Shown piece by piece: positions 16,475-33,500 of a stretch of 64,000 bases of DNA; within the stretch, counting starts at the first letter, position 1, and each line of letters opens with the position of its first letter. The stretch spans positions 18,757,226 through 18,821,225 of the forward strand of contig OZ038400.1 of NCBI GenBank assembly GCA_964036045.1, read 5' to 3'. The notes under the pieces were generated by a model. The model was given only the letters and a program-made list of their open reading frames with translations, made no database searches and had not been told where the DNA came from. The DNA comes from Eutreptiella sp. 'Long Island Sound 2002' (lineage: Eukaryota; Euglenozoa; Euglenophyceae; Eutreptiales; Eutreptiaceae). The translations under genes and the position numbers were made by a program.

Positions 16475-16674
16475 NNNNNNNNNNNNNNNNNNNNNNNNNN
16501 NNNNNNNNNNNNNNNNNNNNNNNNNNNNNNNNNNNNNNNNNNNNNNNNNNNNNNNNNNNNNNNNNNNNNNNNNNNNNNNNNNNNNNNNNNNNNNNNNNNN
16601 NNNNNNNNNNNNNNNNNNNNNNNNNNNNNNNNNNNNNNNNNNNNNNNNNNNNNNNNNNNNNNNNNNNNNNNNNN
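16475..16674. other. Assembly gap of exactly 200 N
   Basis: Two hundred consecutive Ns interrupt the 12-bp array. A round 200 is a scaffolding placeholder, not a measured length, so the true size of the satellite here is unknown and could be much larger. The phase and variant mix differ on the two sides: mixed C/A units to the left, mainly C units to the right. Confidence 0.97.
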
Positions 16675-19639
16675 GACATCCATGGGGACATCAATGGGGA
16701 CATCCATGGGGACATCCATGGGGACATCAATGGGGACATCAATGGGGACATCTATGGGGACATCCATGGGGACATCCATGGGGACATCAATGGGGACATC
16801 AATGGGGACATCCATGGGGACATCCATGGGGACATCAATGGGGACATCCATGGGGACATCCATGGGGACATCCATGGGGACATCAATGGGGACATCCATG
16901 GGGACATCCATGGGGACATCCATGGGGACATCAATGGGGACATCCATGGGGACATCCATGGGGACATCCATGGGGACATCCATGGGGACATCCATGGGGA
17001 CATCCATGGGGACATCCATGGGGACATCCATGGGGACATCCATGGGGACATCAATGGGGACATCCATGGGGACATCCATGGGGACATCCATGGGGACATC
17101 AATGGGGACATCCATGGGGATATCCATGGGGACATCCATGGGGACATCCATGGGGACATCCATGGGGACATCAATGGGGACATCCATGGGGACATCAATG
17201 GGGACATCCATGGGGACATCCATGGGGACATCCATGGGGACATCCATGGGGACATCCATGGGGACATCCATGGGGACATCCATGGGGACATCAATGGGGA
17301 CATCCATGGGGACATCCATGGGGACATCCATGGGGACATCAATGGGGACATCCATGGGGACATCCATGGGGACATCCATGGGGACATCCATGGGGACATC
17401 CATGGGGACATCCATGGGGACATCAATGGGGACATCCATGGGGACATCCATGGGGACATCCATGGGGACATCCATGGGGACATCCATGGGGACATCCATG
17501 GGGACATCCATGGGGACATCAATGGGGACATCCATGGGGACATCCATGGGGACATCCATGGGGACATCCATGGGGACATCCATGGGGACATCAATGGGGA
17601 CATCCATGGGGACATCCATGGGGACATCCATGGGGACATCAATGGGGACATCAATGGGGACATCCATGGGGACATCCATGGGGACATCCATGGGGACATC
17701 CATGGGGACATCCATGGGGACATCAATGGGGACATCCATGGGGACATCCATGGGGACATCCATGGGGACATCAATGGGGACATCCATGGGGACATCCATG
17801 GGGACATCCATGGGGACATCCATGGGGACATCCATGGGGACATCCATGGGGACATCCATGGGGACATCCATGGGGACATCCATGGGGACATCCATGGGGA
17901 CATCCATGGGGACATCAATGGGGACATCCATGGGGACATCCATGGGGACATCCATGGGGACATCCATGGGGACATCCATGGGGATATCCATGGGGACATC
18001 CATGGGGACATCCATGGGGACATCCATGGGGACATCCATGGGGACATCAATGGGGACATCCATGGGGACATCCATGGGGACATCCATGGGGACATCAATG
18101 GGGACATCCATGGGGACATCCATGGGGACATCCATGGGGACATCCATGGGGACATCCATGGGGACATCCATGGGGACATCAATGGGGACATCAATGGGGA
18201 CATCCATGGGGACATCCATGGGGACATCCATGGGGACATCCATGGGGACATCCATGGGGACATCCATGGGGACATCCATGGGGACATCCATGGGGACATC
18301 CATGGGGACATCCATGGGGACATCAATGGGGACATCCTTGGGGACATCAATGGGGACATCCATGGGGACATCCATGGGGACATCCATGGGGACATCAATG
18401 GGGACATCCATGGGGATATCCATGGGGACATCCATGGGGACATCCATGGGGACATCCATGGGGACATCCATGGGGACATCAATGGGGACATCCATGGGGA
18501 CATCAATGGGGACATCCATGGGGACATCCATGGGGACATCCATGGGGACATCCATGGGGACATCCATGGGGACATCCATGGGGACATCAATGGGGACATC
18601 CATGGGGACATCCATGGGGACATCCATGGGGACATCAATGGGGACATCCATGGGGACATCCATGGGGACATCCATGGGGACATCCATGGGGACATCCATG
18701 GGGACATCCATGGGGACATCAATGGGGACATCCATGGGGACATCCATGGGGACATCCATGGGGACATCAATGGGGACATCCATGGGGACATCCATGGGGA
18801 CATCCATGGGGACATCCATGGGGACATCCATGGGGACATCCATGGGGACATCCATGGGGACATCCATGGGGACATCCATGGGGACATCAATGGGGACATC
18901 CATGGGGACATCCATGGGGACATCCATGGGGACATCAATGGGGACATCCATGGGGATATCCATGGGGACATCCATGGGGACATCCATGGGGACATCCATG
19001 GGGACATCCATGGGGACATCCATGGGGACATCAATGGGGACATCCATGGGGACATCAATGGGGACATCCATGGGGACATCCATGGGGACATCCATGGGGA
19101 CATCCATGGGGACATCCATGGGGACATCCATGGGGACATCCATGGGGACATCAATGGGGACATCCATGGGGACATCCATGGGGACATCCATGGGGACGTC
19201 AATGGGGACATCCATGGGGACATCCATGGGGACATCCATGGGGACATCCATGGGGACATCCATGGGGACATCCATGGGGACATCAATGGGGACATCCATG
19301 GGGACATCCATGGGGACATCCATGGGGACATCAATGGGGACATCCATGGGGACATCCATGGGGACATCCATGGGGACATCCATGGGGACATCCATGGGGA
19401 CATCCATGGGGACATCCATGGGGACATCCATGGGGACATCCATGGGGACATCCATGACATCAATGGGACATCCATGGGGACATCCATGGGGACATCCATG
19501 GGGACATCAATGGGGACATCAATGGGGACATCCATGGGGACATCCATGGGGACATCCATGGGGACATCCATGGGGACATCCATGGGGACATCCATGGGGA
19601 CATCAATGGGGACATCCATGGGGACATCCATGGGGACAT

Positions 19640-21590
19640 CCATGGGGACATCAATGGGGACATCCATGGGGACATCCATGGGGACATCCATGGGGACATC
19701 CATGGGGACATCCATGGGGACATCCATGGGGACATCCATGGGGACATCCATGGGGACATCCATGGGGACATCCATGGGGACATCCATGGGGACATCCATG
19801 GGGACATCCATGGGGACATCCATGGGGACATCCATGGGGACATCCATGGGGATATCCATGGGGACATCCATGGGGACATCCATGGGGACATCCATGGGGA
19901 CATCCATGGGGACATCAATGGGGACATCCATGGGGACATCCATGGGGACATCCATGGGGACATCCATGGGGACATCCATGGGGACATCCATGGGGACATC
20001 CATGGGGACATCCATGGGGACATCCATGGGGACATCCATGGGGACATCCATGGGGACATCCATGGGGACATCCATGGGGACATCCATGGGGACATCCATG
20101 GGGACATCCATGGGGACATCCATGGGGACATCCATGGGGACATCCATGGGGACATCCATGGGGACATCCATGGGGACATCCATGGGGACATCCATGGGGA
20201 CATCCATGGGGACATCCATGGGGACATCCATGGGGACATCCATGGGGACATCCATGGGGACATCCATGGGGACATCCATGGGGACATCCATGGGGACATC
20301 CATGGGGACATCCATGGGGACATCCATGGGGACATCCATGGGGACATCCATGGGGACATCCATGGGGACATCCATGGGGACATCCATGGGGACATCCATG
20401 GGGACATCCATGGGGACATCCATGGGGACATCCATGGGGACATCCATGGGGACATCCATGGGGACATCCATGGGGACATCCATGGGGACATCAATGGGGA
20501 CATCAATGGGGACATCCATGGGGACATCCATGGGGACATCCATGGGGACATCCATGGGGACATCCATGGGGACATCCATGGGGACATCCATGGGGACATC
20601 CATGGGGACATCAATGGGGACATCCATGGGGACATCCATGGGGACATCCATGGGGACATCCATGGGGACATCCATGGGGACATCCATGGGGACATCCATG
20701 GGGACATCCATGGGGACATCCATGGGGACATCCATGGGGACATCCATGGGGACATCCATGGGGACATCCATGGGGACATCCATGGGGACATCCATGGGGA
20801 CATCCATGGGGATATCCATGGGGACATCCATGGGGACATCCATGGGGACATCCATGGGGACATCCATGGGGACATCAATGGGGACATCCATGGGGACATC
20901 CATGGGGACATCCATGGGGACATCCATGGGGACATCCATGGGGACATCCATGGGGACATCCATGGGGACATCCATGGGGACATCCATGGGGACATCCATG
21001 GGGACATCCATGGGGACATCCATGGGGACATCCATGGGGACATCCATGGGGACATCCATGGGGACATCCATGGGGACATCCATGGGGACATCCATGGGGA
21101 CATCAATGGGGACATCCATGGGGACATCCATGGGGACATCCATGGGGACATCCATGGGGACATCCATGGGGACATCCATGGGGACATCCATGGGGACATC
21201 CATGGGGACATCCATGGGGACATCCATGGGGACATCCATGGGGACATCCATGGGGACATCCATGGGGACATCCATGGGGACATCCATGGGGACATCCATG
21301 GGGACATCCATGGGGACATCCATGGGGACATCCATGGGGACATCCATGGGGACATCCATGGGGACATCCATGGGGACATCCATGGGGACATCCATGGGGA
21401 CATCCATGGGGACATCCATGGGGACATCCATGGGGACATCCATGGGGACATCCATGGGGACATCCATGGGGACATCCATGGGGACATCCATGGGGACATC
21501 AATGGGGACATCCATGGGGACATCCATGGGGACATCCATGGGGACATCCATGGGGACATCCATGGGGACATCCATGGGGACATCCATGGG
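19640..21590 (+). repeat. Homogenised core of the 12-bp array
   Basis: In about 160 consecutive units nearly every one is GACATCCATGGG. Only a handful of CAATGG units appear (near 19651, 19915, 20491, 20503, 20611, 20875, 21103 and 21500), against roughly a quarter to two fifths elsewhere. Three markers repeat at an offset of exactly 960 bases: CAATGG at 19651/20611, GATATCC at 19851/20811 and CAATGG at 19915/20875. This shows a duplication of 80 units inside the core. Confidence 0.8.
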
Positions 21591-24500
21591 GACATCAATG
21601 GGGACATCAATGGGGACATCAATGGGGACATCCATGGGGACATCCATGGGGACATCCATGGGGACATCCATGGGGACATCCATGGGGACATCAATGGGGA
21701 CATCCATGGGGACATCCATGGGGACATCCATGGGGACATCCATGGGGACATCCATGGGGACATCCATGGGGACATCCATGGGGACATCCATGGGGACATC
21801 CATGGGGACATCCATGGCGACATCAATGGGGACATCAATGGGGACATCAATGGGGACATCCATGGGGACATCCATGGGGACATCCATGGGGACATCCATG
21901 GGGACATCAATGGGGACATCCATGGGGACATCCATGGGGACATCCATGGGGACATCCATGGGGACATCCATGGGGACATCCATGGGGACATCCATGGGGA
22001 CATCCATGGGGACATCCATGGGGACATCCATGGGGACATCCATGGGGACATCCATGGGGACATCCATGGGGACATCCATGGGGACATCCATGGGGACATC
22101 CATGGGGACATCAATGGGGACATCAATGGGGACATCAATGGGGACATCCATGGGGACATCCATGGGGACATCCATGGGGACATCCATGGGGACATCAATG
22201 GGGACATCCATGGGGACATCCATGGGGACATCCATGGGGACATCCATGGGGACATCCATGGGGACATCAATGGGGACATCAATGGGGACATCAATGGGGA
22301 CATCCATGGGGACATCAATGGGGACATCCATGGGGACATCAATGGGGACATCCATGGGGACATCCATGGGGACATCCATGGGGACATCCATGGGGACATC
22401 CATGGGGACATCCATGGGGACATCAATGGGGACATCAATGGGGACATCAATGGGGACATCCATGGGGACATCCATGGGGACATCCATGGGGACATCCATG
22501 GGGACATCAATGGGGACATCCATGGGGACATCCATGGGGACATCCATGGGGACATCCATGGGGACATCCATGGGGACATCAATGGGGACATCAATGGGGA
22601 CATCAATGGGGACATCCATGGGGACATCAATGGGGACATCCATGGGGACATCAATGGGGACATCCATGGGGACATCCATGGGGACATCCATGGGGACATC
22701 CATGGGGACATCCATGGGGACATCCATGGGGACATCCATGGGGACATCAATGGGGACATCAATGGGGACATCCATGGGGACATCCATGGGGACATCCATG
22801 GGGACATCCATGGGGACATCCATGGGGACATCCATGGGGACATCCATGGGGACATCAATGGGGACATCCATGGGGACATCCATGGGGACATCAATGGGGA
22901 CATCAATGGGGACATCAATGGGGACATCCATGGGGACATCAATGGGGACATCCATGGGGACATCAATGGGGACATCCATGGGGACATCCATGGGGACATC
23001 CATGGGGACATCCATGGGGACATCCATGGGGACATCAATGGGGACATCCATGGGGACATCCATGGGGACATCAATGGGGACATCCATGGGGACATCAATG
23101 GGGACATCCATGGGGACATCAATGGGGACATCCATGGGGACATCCATGGGGACATCCATGGGGACATCAATGGGGACATCAATGGGGACATCCATGGGGA
23201 CATCCTTGGGGACATCCATGGGGACATCCATGGGGACATCAATGGGGACATCCATGGGGACATCAATGGGGACATCAATGGGGACATCCATGGGGACATC
23301 CATGGGGACTTCCATGGGGACATCCATGGGGACATCCATGGGGACATCAATGGGGACATCCATGGGGACATCAATAAGGACATCCATGGGGACATCCATG
23401 GGGACATCCATGGGGACATCAATGGGGACATTCATGGGGACATCCATGGGGACATCCATGGGGACATCAATGGGGACATCCATGGGGACATCCATGGGGA
23501 CATCAATGGGGACATCCATGGGGACATCAATGGGGACATCAATGGGGACATCAATGGGGACATCAATGGGGACATCCATGGGGACATCCATGGGGACATC
23601 CATGGGGACATCAATGGGGACATCCATGGGGACATCAATGGGGACATCCATGGGGACATCAATGGGGACATCCATGGGGACATCCATGGGGACATCCATG
23701 GGGACATCCATGGGGACATCCGTGGGGACATCCATGGGGACATCAATGGGGACATCCATGGGGACATCAATGGGGACATCAATGGGGACATCCATGGGGA
23801 CATCAATGGGGACATCCATGGGGACATCCATGGGGATATCCATGGGGACATCCATGGGGACATCAATGGGGACATCAATGGGGACATCCATGGGGACATC
23901 AATGGGGACATCCATGGGGACATCCATGGGGACATCCATGGGGACATCAATGGGGACATCCATGGGGACATCCATGGGGACATCAATGGGGACATCCATG
24001 GGGACATCCATGGGGACATCCATGGGGACATCAATGGGGACATCCATGGGGACATCAATGGGGACATCCATGGGGACATCAATGGGGACATCAATGGGGA
24101 CATCCATGGGGACATCAATGGGGACATCCATGGGGACATCAATGGGGACATCCATGGGGACATCAATGGGGACATCCATGGGGACATTCATGGGGACATC
24201 CATGGGGACATCAATGGGGACATCCATGGGGACATCCATGGGGACATCCATGGGGACATCAATGGGGACATCCATGGGGACATCAATGGGGACATCCATG
24301 GGGACATCAATGGGGACATCCATGGGGACATCCATGGGGACATCAATGGGGACATCCATGGGGACATCCATGGGGACATCCATGGGGACATCAATGGGGA
24401 CATCCATGGGGACATCCATGGGGACATCCATGGGGACATCCATGGGGACATCCATGGGGACATCCATGGGGACATCAATGGGGACATCCATGGGGACATC

Positions 24501-27500
24501 AATGGGGACATCCATGGGGACATCAATGGGGACATCAATGGGGACATCCATGGGGACATCCATGGGGACATCAATGGGGACATCCATGGGGACATCCATG
24601 GGGACATCCATGGGGACATCCATGGGGACATCCATGGGGACATCCATGGGGACATCCATGGGGACATCCATGGGGACATCCATGGGGACATCCATGGGGA
24701 CATCAATGGGGACATCCATGGGGACATCCATGGGGACATCCATGGGGACATCCATGGGGACATCCATGGGGACATCCATGGGGACATCCATGGGGACATC
24801 CATGGGGACATCCATGGGGACATCCATGGGGACATCCATGGGGACATCCATGGGGACATCCATGGGGACATCCATGGGGACATCAATGGGGACATCAATG
24901 GGGACATCCATGGGGACATCCATGGGGACATCCATGGGGACATCCATGGGGACATCCATGGGGACATCAATGGGGACATCCATGGGGACATCAATGGGGA
25001 CATCCATGGGGACATCAATGGGGACATCAATGCGGACATCCTTGGGGATATCCATGGGGACATCAATGGGGACATCAATGGGGACATCCATGGGGATATC
25101 CATGGGGACATCCATGGGGACATCAATGGGGACATCAATGGGGATATCCATGGGGACATCCATGGGGACATCAATGGGGACATCAATGGGGACATCCATG
25201 GGGACATCAATGGGGACATCCTTGGGGACATCCATGGGGACATCCATGGGGACATCAATGGGGACATCCATGGGGACATCAATGGGGACATCCATGGGGA
25301 CATCAATGGGGACATCAATGGGGACATCCATGGGGACATCAATGGGGACTTCCATGGGGACATCCATGGGGACATCCATGGGGACATCAATGGGGACATC
25401 CATGGGGACATCCATGGGGACATTCATGGGGACATCCATGGGGACATCAATGGGGACATCCATGGGGACATCCATGGGGACATCCATGGGGACATCAATG
25501 GGGACATCCATGGGGACATCAATGGGGACATCCATGGGGACATCCATGGGGACATCAATGGGGACATCAATGGGAACATCCATGGGGACATCCATGGGGA
25601 CATCAATGGGGACATCCATGGGGACATCCATGGGGACATCCATGGGGACATCCATGGGGACATCAATGGGGACATCCATGGGGACATCCATGGGGACATC
25701 CATGGGGACATCCATGGGGACATCAATGGGGACATCCATGGGGACATCCATGGGGACATCCATGGGGACATCAATGGGGACATCCATGGGGACATCCATG
25801 GGGACATCCATGGGGACATCCATGGGGACATCAATGGGGACATCAATGGGGACATCCATGGGGACATCCATGGGGACATCCATGGGGACATCAATGGGGA
25901 CATCCATGGGGACATCAATGGGGACATCCATGGGGACATCAATGGGGACATCAATGGGGACATCAATGGGGACATCCATGGGGACATCCATGGGGACATC
26001 CATGGGGACATCCATGGGGACATCCATGGGGACATCAATGGGGACATCCATGGGGACATCCATGGGGACATCCATGGGGACATCCATGGGGGCATCCATG
26101 GGGACATCCATGGGGACATCCATGGGGACATCCATGGGGACATCAATGGGGACATCAATGGGGACATCAATGGGGACATCAATGGGGACATCAATGGGGA
26201 CATCCATGGGGACATCCATGGGGACATCCATGGGGACATCAATGGGGACATCCATGGGGACATCCATGGGGATATCCATGGGGACATCCATGGGGACATC
26301 CATGGGGACATCAATGGGGACATCCATGGGGACATCAATGGGGACATCCATGGGGACATCAATGGGGACATCAATGGGGACATCCATGGGGACATCAATG
26401 GGGACTTCCATGGGGACATCCATGGGGACATCCATGGGGACATCCATGGGGACATCAATGGGGACATCAATGGGGACATCAATGGGGACATCAATGGGGA
26501 CATCCATGGGGACATCCATGGGGACATCCATGGGGACATCCATGGGGACATCCATGGGGACATCAATGGGGACATCAATGGGGACATCCATGGGGACATC
26601 CATGGGAACATCCATGGGGACATCCATGGGGACATCAATGGGGACATCCATGGGGACATCAATGGGGACATCCATGGGGACATCAATGGGGACATCAATG
26701 GGGACATCAATGGGGACATCAATGGGGACATCAGTGGGGACATCCATGGGGACATCCATGGGGACATCAATGGGGACATCAATGGGGACATCCATGGGGA
26801 CATCCATGGGGACATCCATGGGGACATCAATGGGGACATCCATGGGGACATCCATGGGGATATCCATGGGGACATCCATGGGGACATCCATGGGGACATC
26901 AATGGGGACATCCGTGGGGACATCAATGGGGACATCCATGGGGACATCAATGGGGACATCAATGGGGACATCCTTGGAGACATCAATGGGGACTTCCATG
27001 GGGACATCCATGGGGACATCCATGGGGACATCCATGGGGACATCAATGGGGACATCAATGGGGACATCAATGGGGACATCAATGGGGACATCCATGGGGA
27101 CATCCATGGGGACATCCATGGGGACATCCATGGGGACATCCATGGGGACATCCATGGGGACATCAATGGGGACATCCATGGGGACATCCATGGGGACATC
27201 CATGGGGACATCCATGGGGACATCCATGGGGACATCAATGGGGACATCCATGGGGACATCAATGGGGACATCCATGGGGACATCAATGGGGACATCAATG
27301 GGGACATCAATGGGGACATCAATGGGGACATCAATGGGGACATCCATGGGGACATCCATGGGGACATCAATGGGGACATCAATGGGGACATGCATGGGGA
27401 CATCCATGGGGACATCCATGGGGACATCAATGGGGACATCCATGGGGACATCCATGGGGACATCCATGGGGACATCCATGGGGACATTCATGGGGACATC

Positions 27501-30500
27501 CATGGGGACATCAATGGGGATATCCATGGGGACATCCATGGGGACATCCATGGGGACATCCATGGGGACATCAATGGGGACATCCATGGGGACATCAATG
27601 GGGACATCCATGGGGACATCAATGGGGACATCAATGGGGCCATCCATGGGGACATCAATGGGGACATCCATGGGGACATCCATGGGGACATCAACGGGGA
27701 CATCAATGGGGACATCAATGGGGACATCCATGGGGACATCAATGGGGACATCCATGGGGACATCCATGGGGACATCCATGGGGACATCCATGGGGACATC
27801 CATGGGGACATCCATGGGGACATCAATGGGGACATCCATGGGGACATCCATGGGGACATCCATGGGGACATCCATGGGGACATGCATGGGGACATGCATG
27901 GGGACATCCATGGGGACATCCATGGGGACATCCATGGGGACATCCATGGGGACATCCATGGGGACATCCATGGGGACATCCATGGGGACATCCATGGGGA
28001 CATCCATGGGGACATCCATGGGGACATCCATGTGGACATCCATGGGGACATCCATGGGGACATCCATGGGGACATCAATGGGGACATCCATGGGGACATC
28101 AATGGGGACATCCATGGGGACATCAATGGGGACATCCATGGGGACATCCATGGGGACATCCATGGGGACATCCATGGGGACATCCATGGGGACATCCATG
28201 GGGACATCCATGGGGACATCAATGGGGACATCCATGGGGACATCCATGGGGACATCCATGGGGACATCCATGGGGACATCCATGGGGACATGCATGGGGA
28301 CATCCATGGGGACATCCATGGGGACATCCATGGGGACATCCATGGGGACATCCATGGGGACATCCATGGGGACATCCATGGGGACATCCATGGGGACATC
28401 AATGGGGACATCCATGGGGACATCCATGGGGACATCCATGGGGATATCCATGGGGACATCAATGGGGACATCCACGGGGACATCCATGGGGACATCCATG
28501 GGGACATCCATGGGGACATCAATGGGGACATCCATGGGGACATCCATGGGGACATCAATGGGGACATCCATGGGGACATCAATGGGGACATCCATGGGGA
28601 CATCAATGGGGACATCCATGGGGACATCAATGGGGACATCCATGGGGACATCCATGGGGACATCCATGGGGACATCAATGGGGACATCAATGGGGACATC
28701 AATGGGGACATCCATGGGGACATCCATGGGGACATCCATGGGGACATTCATGGGGACATCAATGGGGACATCCATGGGGACATCAATGGGGACATCCATG
28801 GGGACATCCATGGGGACATCCATGGGGACATCCATGGGGACATCAATGGGGACATCCATGGGGACATCAATGGGGACATCCATGGGGACATCAATGGGGA
28901 CATCCATGGGGACATCCATGGGGACATCCATGGGGACATCAATGGGGACATCCATGGGGACATCCATGGGGACATCCATGGGGACATCCATGGGGACATC
29001 AATGGGGACATCAATGGGGACATCAATGGGGACATCCATGGGGACATCAATGGGGACATCCATGGGGACATCAATGGGGACATCAATGGGGCCATCCATG
29101 GGGACATCAATGGGGACATCCATGGGGACATCCATGGGGACATCAATGGGGACATCAATGGGGACATCAATGGGGACATCCATGGGGACATCCATGGGGA
29201 CATCAATGGGGACATCAATGGGGACATCAATGGGGACATCCATGGGGACATCAATGGGGACATCCATGGGGACATCAATGGGGACATCAATGGGGACATC
29301 CATGGGGACATCCATGGGGACATCAATGGGGACATCCATGGGGACATCCATGGGGACATCAATGGGGACATCCATGGGGACATCCATGGGGACATCCATG
29401 GGGACATCAATGGGGACATCCATGGGGACATCCATGGGGACATCCATGGGGACATCCATGGGGACATCCATGGGGACATCCATGGGGACATCAATGGGGA
29501 CATCCATGGGGACATCCATGGGGACATCCATGGGGACATCCATGGGGGCATCCATGGGGACATCCATGGGGACATCCATGGGGACATCCATGGGGACATC
29601 AATGGGGACATCAATGGGGACATCAATGGGGACATCAATGGGGACATCAATGGGGACATCCATGGGGACATCCATGGGGACATCAATGGGGACATCCATG
29701 GGGACATCAATGGGGACATCCATGGGGACATCAATGGGGACATCCATGGGGACATCCATGGGGACATCCATGGGGACATCCATGGGGACATCCATGGGGA
29801 CATCCATGGGGACATCAATGGGGACATCCATGGGGACATCAATGGGGACATCCATGGGGACATCCATGGGGACATCAATGGGGACATGCATGGGGACATC
29901 CATGGGGACATCCATGGGGACATCAATGGGGACATCCATGGGGACATCCATGGGGACATCCATGGGGACATCCATGGGGACATCCATGGGGACATCCATG
30001 GGGACATCCATGGGGGCATCCATGGGGACATCCATGGGGACATCCATGGGGACATCCATGGGGACATCCATGGGGACATCAATGGGGACATCCATGGGGA
30101 CATCCATGGGGACATCCATGGGGACATCAATGGGGACATCAATGGGGACATCCATGGGGACATCCATGGGGACATCCATGGGGACATCCATGGGGACTTC
30201 CATGGGGACATCCATGGGGACATTCATGGGGACATCCATGGGGACATCCATGGGGACATCCATGGGGACATCCATGGGGACATGCATGGGGACATCCATG
30301 GGGACATCCATGGGGACATCCATGGGGACATCCATGGGGACATCAATGGGGACATCCATGGGGACATCCATGGGGACATCAATGGGGACATCCATGGGGA
30401 CATCCATGGGGACATCCATGGGGACATCCATGGGGACATCCATGGGGACATCCATGGGGACATCAATGGGGACATCAATGGGGACATCCATGGGGACATC

Positions 30501-33500
30501 CATGGGGACATCCATGGGGACATCCATGGGGACATCCATGGGGACATCAATGGGGACATCCATGGGGACATCCATGGGGACATCAATGGGGACATCCATG
30601 GGGGCATCCATGGGGACATCCATGGGGACATCCATGGGGACATCCATGGGGACATCCATGGGGACATCCATGGGGACATCCATGGGGACATCCATGGGGA
30701 CATCCATGGGGACATCCATGGGGACATCCATGGGGACATCAATGGGGACATCCATGGGGACATCCATGGGGACATCCATGGGGACATCCATGGGGACATC
30801 CATGGGGACATCCATGGGGACATCCATGGGGACATCCATGGGGACATCAATGGGGACATCAATGGGGACATCCATGGGGACATCAATGGGGACATCCATG
30901 GGGACATCAATGGGGACATCCATGGGGACATCCATGGGGACATCCATGGGGACATCCATGGGGACATCCATGGGGACATCCATGGGGACATCCATGGGGA
31001 CATCCATGGGGACATCCATGGGGACATCAATGGGGACATCCATGGGGACATCCATGGGGACATCCATGGGGACATCAATGGGGACATCAATGGGGACATC
31101 CATGGGGACATCCATGGGGACATCCATGGGGACATCCATGGGGACATCCATGGGGACATCCATGGGGACATCCATGGGGACATCCATGGGGACATCCATG
31201 GGGACATCAATGGGGACATCCATGGGGGCATCCATGGGGACATCCATGGGGACATCCATGGGGACATCCATGGGGACATCCATGGGGACATCCATGGGGA
31301 CATCCATGGGGACATCCATGGGGACATCCATGGGGACATCAATGGGGACATCCATGGGGACATCAATGGGGACATCCATGGGGGCATCCATGGGGACATC
31401 CATGGGGACATCCATGGGGACATCCATGGGGACATCCATGGGGACATCAATGGGGACATCAATGGGGACATCCATGGGGACATCAATGGGGACATCCATG
31501 GGGACATCCATGGGGACATCCATGGGGACATCCGTGGGGACATCCATGGGGACATCCATGGGGACATCCATGGGGACATCCATGGGGACATCCATGGGGA
31601 CATCCATGGGGACATCCATGGGGACATCAATGGGGACATCAATGGGGACATCCATGGGGACATCCATGGGGACATCCATGGGGACATCAATGGGGACATC
31701 AATGGGGACATCCATGGGGACATCCATGGGGACATCCATGGGGACATCCATGGGGACATCCATGGGGACATCCATGGGGACATCCATGGGGACATCAATG
31801 GGGACATCCATGGGGACATCCATGGGGACATCAATGGGGACATCAATGGGGACATCCATGGGGACATCAATGGGGACATCCATGGGGACATCCATGGGGA
31901 CATCAATGGGGACATCAATGGGGACATCAATGGGGACATCCATGGGGACATCCATGGGGACATCCATGGGGACATCCAGACATTCATGGGGACATCAATG
32001 GGGACATCCATGGGGACATCCATGGGGACATCCATGGGGACATCCATGGGGACATCCATGGGGACATCCATGGGGACATCCATGGGGACATCAATGGGGA
32101 CATCCATGGGGACATCAATGGGGACATCCATGGGGACATCAATGGGGACATCCATGGGGACATCCATGGGGACATCCATGGGGACATCCATGGGGACATC
32201 AATGGGGACATCCATGGGGACATCCATGGGGACATCCATGGGGACATCAATGGGGACATCAATGGGGACATCAATGGGGACATCCATGGGGACATCAATG
32301 GGGACATCCATGGGGACATCAATGGGGACATCAATGGGGCCATCCATGGGGACATCAATGGGGACATCCATGGGGACATCCATGGGGACATCAATGGGGA
32401 CATCAATGGGGACATCAATGGGGACATCCATGGGGACATCCATGGGGACATCAATGGGGACATCCATGGGGACATCAATGGGGACATCCATGGGGACATC
32501 AATGGGGACATCCATGGGGACATCAATGGGGACATCAATGGGGACATCCATGGGGACATCCATGGGGACATCAATGGGGACATCCATGGGGACATCCATG
32601 GGGACATCAATGGGGACATCCATGGGGACATCCATGGGGACATCAATGGGGACATCAATGGGGACATCAATGGGGACATCCATGGGGACATCCATGGGGA
32701 CATCCATGGGGACATCCATGGGGACATCCATGGGGACATCCATGGGGACATCCATGGGGACATCCATGGGGACATCCATGGGGACATCCATGGGGACATC
32801 AATGGGGACATCCATGGGGACATCAATGGGGACATCCATGGGGACATCCATGGGGACATCAATGGGGACATCCATGGGGACATCCATGGGGACATCAATG
32901 GGGACATCCATGGGGACATCCATGGGGACATCAATGGGGACATCAATGGGGACATCAATGGGGACATCCATGGGGACATCCATGGGGACATCCATGGGGA
33001 CATCCATGGGGACATCCATGGGGACATCCATGGGGACATCCATGGGGACATCCATGGGGACATCCATGGGGACATCCATGGGGACATCAATGGGGACATC
33101 CATGGGGACATCAATGGGGACATCCATGGGGACATCCATGGGGACATCAATGGGGACATCCATGGGGACATCCATGGGGACATCCATGGGGACATCAATG
33201 GGGACATCCATGGGGACATCCATGGGGACATCCATGGGGACATCCATGGGGGCAGCCATGGGGACATCCATGGGGACATCCATGGGGACATCCATGGGGA
33301 CATCAATGGGGACATCAATGGGGACATCAATGGGGACATCAATGGGGACATCAATGGGGACATCCATGGGGACATCCATGGGGACATCAATGGGGACATC
33401 CATGGGGACATCAATGGGGACATCCATGGGGACATCAATGGGGACATCCATGGGGACATCCATGGGGACATCCATGGGGACATCCATGGGGACATCCATG

